A DNA stretch of 64,000 nt, taken from the NCBI GenBank assembly GCA_020746875.1, contig JAGTJL010000015.1, positions 434,001 to 498,000 on the forward strand, written 5' to 3'. The notes below the pieces were generated by a model. The model made no database searches and was not told the origin of the DNA. It worked only from the letters and a program-made list of their open reading frames with translations. Positions 55,750 through 64,000 of the stretch are shown here, one piece after another. The position numbers and the translations under genes were made by a program. Within the stretch, counting starts at the first letter, position 1; every line of letters starts with the position of its first letter. The DNA comes from Rhexocercosporidium sp. MPI-PUGE-AT-0058. Its lineage: Eukaryota > Ascomycota > Leotiomycetes > Helotiales.

Positions 55750-56590
55750 TATGGTTGAGCGCGGTTTGAGGTGCGAAGAGCGAGGATGGAAGGACGGCTG
55801 CGGTTGATTTTGAGTCGTCGAGTGCTGGGCTATTCGTGTGGTGTTCTTTTCTTGTTTACATATCCATTCTAGTCTCGCTTCACTTCCCTTCCCTACGGTG
55901 TACGGCGTACACTGCACTGCAGCAGCATTGCTCTTCACTTACATTTTTCGTTGCTTCTGAAGAGGGATTCACCATCGTTCTGCAAGCTGGAGTGGTGGGC
56001 AGCAGGTCTTTGTACTTGCGAGTGCAGTGGAGAGATTGGGTTGTTCATGATGGTGTTGTAGTTTTATCAGAAGTGAGCTAAGGCGGGAGGCCTGTGTCTT
56101 TTGCTTGCATCTTACTTGTTGTTGGATGTTATGGGAGAGATGGACATGTCTTGTTCTTCTTCTGTTGTCTTATTCTTGAGGACGTGTTCTCAAGGAGCTT
56201 TCCTGCTCGGTACCTAAGGCCTTGTTTATGGATGAAAGGTACCAGGTCAATATTCTTCGAGTAGAGTGTTGGCTTTGCAGAACGGGGATATGGGCGAGTG
56301 TCCGATCTTATCAAGGTGTTGAAGATGTCCGAGGGACACAGGTCTAAATATTCACCGCTCTGCTGATCTGTTTGCTTTGATGATGATGAAGTAGATTTGT
56401 GACTTTTGCGAAACTAGCGCTTTCGAGATCACCGCTCTCCTTCTCTTCATAATCCTTGTTTTTTCCTTTCTATTTCTTGTCCTTTTTTTTTTCTTACCGT
56501 ACATATACCTGCTCGTTTCAAGCACACCTCTCCTTTATCTACCCATCCGCCCACCTCTCAAGAACAAAAAGCTAATCCCCTCCACCAAAG

Positions 56591-57870
56591 TAATAATAAC
56601 AGGCATATCCCCCCTCTCCATCGGCGCTAGCCTCGCCCAAGCCGTATCCTCCCAATCCCCACGCCTGCTCATCCTCGCCTCCCGGACCCCCTCCAACATA
56701 GCCTCCATAACATCCTCAATAAAAACCCTCTACCCCTCCGTCCGCATCGCCGAAATAGTTCTCGATCTCTCGGATCTGAGGAGTGTCAGGACTGCTGCGG
56801 AGGAAGTTAAGAGAATTGTGGGAGATGGAGAGGTTGATGTCCTGTTCAATAACGCGGGGATCAATATCTCGTGGAGGGAAGTGACCGAGGAGGGTTATGA
56901 GAAGCAGTTCGTCACGAATCATCTCGGACCATTCCTCTTCACGAATTTGTTACTTCCTTTGATGCTTCGAGGAAGCTCTCAAAGCAGGTCCAATTCCAGT
57001 TCTAATTCAACTTCAACTTCTGATCTCGGAAAGGTTGGGAAGGTTGGCAGGGCCACAAAAAGGATAATCAATACATCCTCAGAAGCTCACCGTATCTCAC
57101 CGATTCGCTTCTCGGATCTACATCAGACACCTGGGGTGAGGGTTGTGGAGGGTGAGGGGCCGCGGAGAGGGATGCCGGAGGGGGTTTTGAGAAGAGGAGG
57201 GGAGGGGGAAGGTGGGGAGGCGTATGTGTATGAACCGGCGATTGCGTATGGGATGAGTAAGACTGCGAATGTACTTTTGAGTGTGGAGTTGAATAGGAGG
57301 GTTGGTGGAAAGGGGGTGGGGAGTTGGGCTGTTAGTCCTGGGAGTGAGTCTGCCCATCTTCTCGTTCCTTGTTTTGGTTGGGGTTGCTTTTCGTCTGGTT
57401 TGATTTGTATGGTTCATACTGACGAGTATGCCGGAATATAGATATAATGACGAATCTCGTCCGCGGCGCTGACGAGCAGATGCTGAAGGGTATGCTATCC
57501 GGCGTGCCGGACTCAGAATGGAAGACTGCCGACCAGGGAGCTGCCACGTTGGTTGTTGCTGGGTTTGATCCTGCGCTGGATGGTATGTTTCTTCCCCTCT
57601 CATCAATCTCCGTGCCTCGCCTCAGTCTGTATTATCAAACCTCTCTTGCAGGTTCCCTTATAGTGGGAGACGGGAAGAAGCCGAGCTAATTTTAAAATTT
57701 CCGGAGTTTTAGTGAGTGATGGTGTCTACCTCCATGATTGCCAGATGAGACGGCCTTCGAAATGGGCGGTAGATTCAGGGTTCGCGGAGAGGTTGTGGAG
57801 GGTCAGTGAGGAGTTGGTGGGGGAGAAGTTTGATGTGGTGGGTCAGGGGAAGGGAAAGAGTAGACTTTGA
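56591..57870 (+). CDS. Short-chain dehydrogenase/reductase, 5' end unresolved
   Basis: Visible exons are 56591-57343, 57442-57582 and 57713-57870. The motifs are those of classical SDRs of the retinol dehydrogenase/WWOX group: VIITGISPLSIGASLA cofactor loop, LILASR, LFNNAGINI, the Ser strand IINTSSEAHRISP, the YGMSK active site and the VSPGNIMTNL segment after it. The third exon adds DGVYLHDCQMRRPSKWAVD and the tail typical of this fungal group. No ATG lies in frame for at least 100 bases upstream of the cofactor loop. A branch-site-like GCTAATC followed by CAAAG at 56590 suggests an unseen small first exon. The long second intron (130 nt) could be read as an early stop instead. There is a Gly-rich insertion before the YGMSK motif. 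Confidence 0.68.
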
Positions 57871-60540
57871 GAGATTCAGGTGATGAGCCAGGATACTAAA
57901 GGCGCTGAATAGGATTTTCAATAATTGGGAAAGCTTCGGGCTTTCCTTCAAGTTATAGAATTTTGGGATCTGGAACTTAATTTTCGATTTCAGAGATTGA
58001 TAAACTTGGTTCTGATTTTGTGAGGAATGCTGGAGGGATGTTGAACCGAGAGTAGGAATATCTTTTGTGGTGTCTCTTTAGGTAATGGACAATTTTATTT
58101 CATAAAACAAGATAATACTTGTTTAAGTATACGAGCCACCATTTTATCATTCTATGAAATTACGCTATTGCATGGTGAAGTACAATCACACGCGTCTTCC
58201 TGAGATCAGCTCACTATTACCCGATTCTCCAACTTGATTTCTTTTGTTAGCATGGGGAACAACAATTGCTGAAGCACCACGAGGTACCGAATTACTGTTT
58301 TCTCTTATATTTTACGAGACGTATCGCTGTACTTGAAACTCGGTGCGAACGCGGGATGTTGAGCTACGGAGAAGAATCCGGTTCCTCGGTGTTTACCTCT
58401 TACCCACTCGCTTGGCTTTAGCGAGCTTTCGCCTCATTACCTCAATTCCTCTAGCGAAAGGGATTTGATTAGAAATAAAAGAGTGTAATCATGTATGGTA
58501 TGATGATTCCAGCGCTTGTGCCCAGGTTTTTTTTTTTTTTGGGCCTTTATATCTCCCCAAGTACTTGCGGCGGTGGGTGGAGAGGGATTCTCGCTTCCCT
58601 CATCGCCAAAACATTCACTTAGACGGGAAATCAACAGTGTGTCTTTCTTGGAGCAGTTACATCAATAGTAAGCCCTACTGTGCATGAGATAAAGCCACTA
58701 GTCCCTGTAGTACCACTTAGTCATGAAATTTGAATCCCTAGCTCGCCTTTTCCCTATATCGAATTTGATCCGATTCAAAAGTGAGCCGCAGCAAACTCCC
58801 TCCAGATTCACCTCACTACCTAAATCTAGCGATTCACCTTCTAACTCCAATCCCAGCCCCATCCTAGCGGGAGAATAATAATAAACCCGCAACACCTTCG
58901 CTAAAGACATTTTGTTGCACGTCGCATCTTTGTTTACATTCGGTAGTTTCGATTTCTCTCCAACAGATCTCAGCCGCTGCATCACCATAACATCCAAACG
59001 ACCAGTCTAGTATCTCATATCTATAGAATAAAGCGCACTCACTGGGTGAGAACACAATCTACCATATAGCGACCAAAACCGCAAGTTGGCCTTCAAGAGT
59101 AGCTAATTATGCATGCGATAGATAAACTTCATTCCTGCTTCCACTTTATGTACTTTTTCAACAGATTGAAATCTGCGAAACTGACAAGTCACTTACAACT
59201 TGCGTATCACTAACAGTTTGACTATGCTGGCTTTTGACTACAGTAGCCTTTCACGAGTCCAAGGCCAAGCACGGGTGAAGGCGTACGAATGATTCTATAA
59301 CCGATAAAATCTCGGAATCGGGAATGACTTGACCCGTTGAGGATCTATCCACGCTTCACTGTACTGTACAATTTACGGACGACTAAAAGTTCAATCCATA
59401 TGGAAAGATATAACTTATAGCAATTCAACCATTGCCTACCCTACCTATCAAGCCATTACACGAAAGCGTTGAGGCATGGGGTACACAAGCAAATGCATGG
59501 AATAGGAAAGAACCCCCCCGAAAGTCCCCGGCCGGACCAAGGCTTCGAGAAGTTTCTGCTTATGTATGAGATCCCCAAGCGCCGGTACGGCGGTACGATA
59601 CGGCAGTGTCTCTCTAGATCCATGCCCTAATTAGACTGTAGGATCTGGAGCCGTGCCGAAATCGAGACACGGAGCGAGCGCTATTTACGCTACTGACGCC
59701 CGATCCATTGAATGGATCGTGGACTGCCTGCCAGGGAGTGGGGATCGTATGCAAGAGTCGGCTGGGAATGACCCGAGGGGATGGGGGGTTTTCCGTTCCG
59801 AGTGATTTTGGAGTTCTGGATTAAGGAGTCTGTTTGTTGGCTGGGTTAACAGAGCCTCGTCTTTCTTGGAACTATATATTTCTTCTTTATGCAAAGACTT
59901 GGGTTTAGATTTTGAGCGCATTGGCTTTCCTCTTCTGTGATGGAGCTTTGAAGGAACTTGCTATGCGTTGTAAATGGGTTGAATAGGAGGTAGTGAGCGA
60001 GTGTTTTAGAAAACTACCGTTTGCGTGGCTTTTAATCTCTGTTTTCATATCGGCTATATATGCGTTCTCTATTACTGCACGCTTCATTGGTTTGGTATCT
60101 TTCATGATACCTCAAGCTACGATGTTCTTTTGAACGAAACTTTTTATTCAGTATTGCTGGTTGATAACTCACCACCGCGCGGCACATTCAAGACTCTTCA
60201 AATCCAAGTTCAGCATTGCACACACCATGCAGAAATCAATGTAGGTTGACAGATCTTATTAGTACATGGGTTCTGTAGTCCCCTTCTAGCGAGTGTTGAT
60301 ACAGCCATCCATAAAAGTCGTTTCCATATTCCAATCCAATCCTGTCCATTCCATAAACGCCGTGATCCTTCCAACTTTTTGACTCGACTCTGACACCGTA
60401 ACGACAGGCTCATTATACAAACGTAATGCATCCATCCCATCCCATTCCATCCCATCTAAGCCTCTTCGCAGAACCACATAAAGTCGCCCAGTACCAACGC
60501 CGAACATTACTATGATCTCCCAAAAACGAACAACAAAGGA
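57871..60540. other. Intergenic region
   Basis: About 2.7 kb, more AT-rich than its surroundings, with a long T-run at 58527-58540. No credible ORF on either strand. Confidence 0.45.
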
Positions 60541-61641
60541 CTATACAGCCTTCGCAGAATCCGTCGGCGACGACTCTCTCGATTTCGGGTGCCGGAACGG
60601 ACTCAACCTCTTCCGAACCTCAACACTCTCCCCAAAAACCAACTCCGTCCCATAAACTCTCGCATGATTAAAATCAAGCCAAACAATCATCCTCCTCAAC
60701 AAGCCATCCAGTCCCAACGCTTCCAAACCACCTCTCAAACGCACCATCTTTGCCATCCCTGCCATGTGCATCTGGAAGAGTTCAGGATGGCCAAGGAAAG
60801 ACTCTAAGATTGACAGACACAGGACGGCGCCGATGGTCTGATCAGTCTTGCATTCCTCGGTGTGAGAGAGCGTGCCGTTGATCGACGAGATGGCTCTCTG
60901 GCGGATCTCGAGGAGGGCTGGAGCGTCGAGAGCGAGGCCACGACGAGCGTGTAGGAGAGAACCGGCGAGGGACAGTGCAGCGTAGAATGTTGTTGGGCTT
61001 GACATTACCAGGGGGAACCAGAGGGTTCGGAGGCGGAAGACTTTCCCTGGTTCAGATATTGCGGGGGTATCAATCAAGATATGCGTGATATCTGAGTTGG
61101 GTTAGCAACTGCTTGCACTCACTTTGAAGAAGGAAAAAAAGTTATATGTCTAGTAGTTTGGGATTTTGGGAGAGTTGTTAAGGGAATGCAGCTTACAAAA
61201 ATCCAATATAGGTTCGTAGGCACGGTTCCAAGGCACGGGGTAAGAATGGAAAGGGTCCACTCTGGACCCGCGGAACGTGGTATCTGGCTGATATGCATCA
61301 TTATACGCGGCTATCCAATCTGGCTTCTCCTCTGCAGGAATATCTGTAGGAGTCGTCTGAGCCGTGGATGTTGCTGATTCCGAAATGGTCGACTGGCTGG
61401 ACTCGTGTTTGAGCAACACGGGAGACTGGGACTGGGTCTGATCTCTCCGCTTCCAACCCCGCCTTCTGGTGCTGCCCGTCTCGGCATCGTCGTTGTCGTT
61501 CTTGTGATGCTGGTAATAAGCCACAGCTGACCTGACCTGTCGCTTTTTGGACCGAGACTTGGTTTCCTTGGGGTCGTTGATTGTGATGAAGCTGTAGGTT
61601 GGTGGCTTGGGCGGTGGAGCTTGCGGAGCGTTGGGATCCAT
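60541..61641 (-). CDS. Fungal transcription-factor-like protein without a zinc cluster
   Basis: Minus-strand exons 61197-61641 and 60541-61091 give 331 residues. The N-terminus has a TYSFITINDPKETKSRSKKR block and VRSAVAYYQHHK, which many Pezizomycotina proteins share ahead of a fungal-specific regulatory domain. The C-terminal half is helical (FPLVMSSPTTFYAALSLAGS, QTIGAVLCLSILESFLGHPE, FQMHMAGMAKMVRLRGGLEAL), the pattern of the Fungal_trans_2 region that normally follows a Zn2Cys6 domain. No CysX2CysX6Cys is present, so DNA binding by a zinc cluster is not expected. The joined residues DFYITHILIDTP support the 105-nt intron. The target is unknown. Confidence 0.75.
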
Positions 61642-63653
61642 GGCGCTCTGTTATTGAGATGAAGGGGAACTGCAATTAGACGCGGGGTGCGACGTAGAGA
61701 GGCTGCTCGATAATAAGCTGGCCATGGATTGATCCTGGCGTGAAGTGCGTCTAATAACGTCGTTGGCAAGGAACGCAGAAGAAGGAACAGTAGCAGTAGT
61801 AGCAGCAGTAGAGGTAGTAGTATTAATAGTAGTGAAGATGGGGTTGGGGTTGCGGCGGGGGGTTGTTGGAACTGCAAGTTAGAGAAGAGGAGAGAGAGGA
61901 AGAGAGGAAGAGAAGAGACGGGAGAGAGAGGAGAGAGGAAAGATGCGTCCGGAGGCGTCTCCGGAAACCCAATGAGCGGTACCTGAGCTGGCCTGGCCTG
62001 GTCTGGCCTGGCGGTACAGTAAACGTTTATTAGAAGAGCTGTCGGAAAATATTTCTGCATGCATTCCAGCCAATGCATGAAATCGTGAAGCTGCGCGCTC
62101 AATTACGCAAACCTTGGGTTTAGGGCCTTGCTTAGGGCGAGGGGTCTTTTCTTTTGAGCCTTGGGCGGGGAACTGGTTGAACGTGTTAGGCTGCACTCTG
62201 GGTTGGATCCGCATAGAGACTTATTCCCATGGTGGTGGAAGGATATACTCGAGCCGAGGCCAAGGAGGGGGATCAGCGTCAGCTCTGGGCGCTTGTCAAG
62301 TTGTTTTGTATTTCTCTCCAAGTCGACTCCTGTTGCTTGCGGTACGGTGTTGTAAATGAGAAAGAGACTGAGGACGAAGCCCAGCCTTGGGGAGAGTAAG
62401 ACATCCCGTGCGCCGAGCCTGGAAATGAAAGAGCTGAAGAAAAGAAACAAAGGTCGAGAAACTCTGCCAATAATCAGAAAAGCTGAGCAAGAGGCTTACC
62501 AGGATCGTCGTCTCGGGGGCTGTTATCTTGTAGATCTTAGCTTGTATTTCGTCATAATCAGCATTTGGACTTCGTGTTAGTCTTTTGTTCACTCATCGAT
62601 GCATCCGGAGAGAGTTCTAGATGGAATCGATCATAGTCGGTACTGTGGACGGGACTGACTACAACTACAACTAGGTACTATCTATTCACAGAGCATCTGT
62701 CGATTGGTCTTCTGGATCTCAAACCTCTCGCCAATGCCTCTCAGTTGGAAAGACTGTCAATGAAGCCGTTCCATGCTCCCCACGCAATGATGCTCGTATC
62801 TTCTGAAGTCGACTCAGGTCAACGGCACGGGAGAAGAAGAAACTATGCCGTACCTGTCCTAGTTGTCCTGTCTCTACTGTAATTAAGAACTCTTAGGAGT
62901 TATGATGCGCGCCAAAACCGAATACCGTTCCTAGCTCCAAAGTCGAGAGACAAAAGTGCACCCTTGCACATGCATCAGATCTCATGAGTCCTGGCAGTTT
63001 TCTCTAGCTCCAGATCTCACTTTACACCCGAACGAATCACGGAATGACGGGTTGAATCCGCAACTTCCAGAGATACTAGGTTTAGATAGTTCCCTGCAAG
63101 ATCACAGGCGCCGCTCAAAGTTTAAACCAAGAGGATATTGATCTCGCAAGAAAGTCACTGCTGTCCCGTGTGCGGCCCATAGGCGAATTTTCTTGAGGCT
63201 TCACCAGCGGGTGGTTGGATTGTGTCACCATCAAACGCTGCGTTATTTTGAAGCTGGGTGAACCAGTCTACCTTAGTGTACATAAGCAGCTAGAACACCT
63301 CGCTACTGGGAGCTTAGGGGAACTTTGCATATCGTTGACTGCCTTAGATACCCGACAGGATGACTTAGGGGAACGGAGATGGCCGTAAGGATACAGAGCA
63401 GGAAGAGAACCGGTGGCGGCATGTGGAAATAACTTGCATTTATAATAAGCTTGAAGTTCGCGAACAAGCCTGGGGAGAGGACCCCAGCAAGGCTGACAAG
63501 CTTGCAAGCCTTACTGTAATAGCTTCACATAATATACAGACCAGACCTTCAAGGCCACATGCACCGAACAATGCAAGAAAATCAATGAACTTTTGTGGTA
63601 TTCCCCCTTCCCTTGCGCCGAATGCTTTGCATGCTCCCATGATTCCTTCCATT
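61642..63653. other. Intergenic region upstream of the transcription-factor-like gene
   Basis: About 2 kb. Immediately upstream of the start is a purine-rich GAGAGAGG tract near 61880-61945 and an AGTAGC-type trinucleotide run near 61790-61830. No further gene is supported. Confidence 0.45.
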
Positions 63654-64000
63654 TTACGCCCACTTTGAGAAATCAAGAGATTCTACCAGACTCTCCTCTC
63701 CAGTGACAGGACCGACCTCGGTCTCCGCCGTGGATAGCACCGATGAACGCTGGGAGATGGCCTCGGGTGCCGTGTTCGTCAAGAAATTCGCAACTGAAGA
63801 TCGTCGAAGACTGCTGATACTATCTCGTATGTTCACGCCATTGGAAGTTCCTGGGGGTGAAGTGGCCGTCGAACCAGGACTCTTCGGGGCGTATCGTTCT
63901 CTAATTCGGTTGATGGCCTGCAATCTGCTTCGCCAGGATGAGACATTCTCCCGGTTTGACCACACCAGTGAGAACACTGATGCATTGAGCGCTAGTAATC
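63654..64000 (-). CDS. C-terminal part of an unrecognised protein (partial)
   Basis: Open from the window edge to a stop at 63654-63656, about 115 residues. The first visible residues (LLALNASVFSLVWSNREN) are hydrophobic and could end a membrane helix. A basic amphipathic stretch WRSRLQAINRIRERY follows, then a Ser/Thr/Pro-rich tail ending SLVESLDFSKWA. The design suggests a membrane protein with a cytosolic tail, such as a receptor or transporter, but I do not recognise the family. Confidence 0.5.
   Translation of the reverse strand, partial: LLALNASVFSLVWSNRENVSSWRSRLQAINRIRERYAPKSPGSTATSPPGTSNGVNIRDSISSLRRSSVANFLTNTAPEAISQRSSVLSTAETEVGPVTGEESLVESLDFSKWA

Larger units (their letters stand above)
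54618..56590. other. Intergenic region with simple repeats
   Basis: About 2 kb with no supported gene. It contains a GTACA repeat (55201-55220), GAGGG units (55728-55749), GAGATT-like runs near 55390 and a T-run near 56487. Confidence 0.5.

Noticed and set aside
61311..62102. A 263-codon frame overlapping the transcription-factor-like gene
   Set aside because: It runs in another frame on the same strand through a purine repeat; the poly-Leu run is a translation of that repeat.

Overview
The window is nuclear DNA from a filamentous ascomycete (Pezizomycotina). Genes are dense and lie on both strands. Most are split by short introns of about 45-60 nt with GTAAGT/GTATGT-like donors and nearby CTAAC/CTGAC-like branch sites. 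The proteins are typical fungal housekeeping products. A Leotiomycete is plausible, but I cannot fix the genus from sequence alone. No virus, transposase, CRISPR array, rRNA or tRNA gene was recognised.

Layout: 0-1.2 kb holds the start of a UIM/SIM protein running off the left edge. 1.2-6 kb has an FAD-dependent oxidoreductase and convergent mitochondrial tRNA-modifying MTO1. 6.6-10.2 kb has a PNRC/Edc-like decapping cofactor, the cullin-RING subunit RBX1 and signal peptidase subunit SPC1. 11.4-18.2 kb has a CorA Mg2+ channel, a mitochondrial RF-1-domain (GGQ) protein, a small subunit-like protein of serine palmitoyltransferase, and CENP-I/Mis6. 18.2-26.2 kb is gene-poor. It holds an N-terminally shortened GH3-linked GNAT acetyltransferase gene and a short-chain dehydrogenase. 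26.3-41.4 kb is a compact housekeeping block: ISA2, RPL7 (with a C/D snoRNA in intron 2), ATS1, RAD9, an F-box/LRR gene, TIM8, RPL25, BMT2 and an AVT-type amino-acid transporter. 41.4-64 kb is loosely packed and rich in simple repeats. It has UTR4 with a 1 kb intron, a roughly 7 kb stretch with no gene, a Ran1-type kinase, a second SDR whose start codon is missing, a fungal transcription-factor-like gene, and the 3' end of another gene at the right edge.

Several genes were rebuilt by joining exons. For every gene called as complete the summed exon lengths are a multiple of three, which supports the models. Small exons that an ORF scan misses include a 12-nt microexon in SPC1, the 11-nt first coding exon of RPL7, a 43-nt plus 41-nt start of UTR4, and all three exons of the SPT small-subunit gene. 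Ribosome biogenesis is a recurring theme. RPL25/BMT2 share one divergent promoter and RPL7/ATS1 another, each with a CACGTG site, and the RPL7 intron carries a guide RNA that matches a universally conserved large-subunit rRNA stretch. There is no gene cluster that looks like a new system; the most interesting items are the intron-hosted snoRNA, the tiny SPT subunit, the GH3-less GNAT gene and the repeat-rich desert upstream of the kinase.
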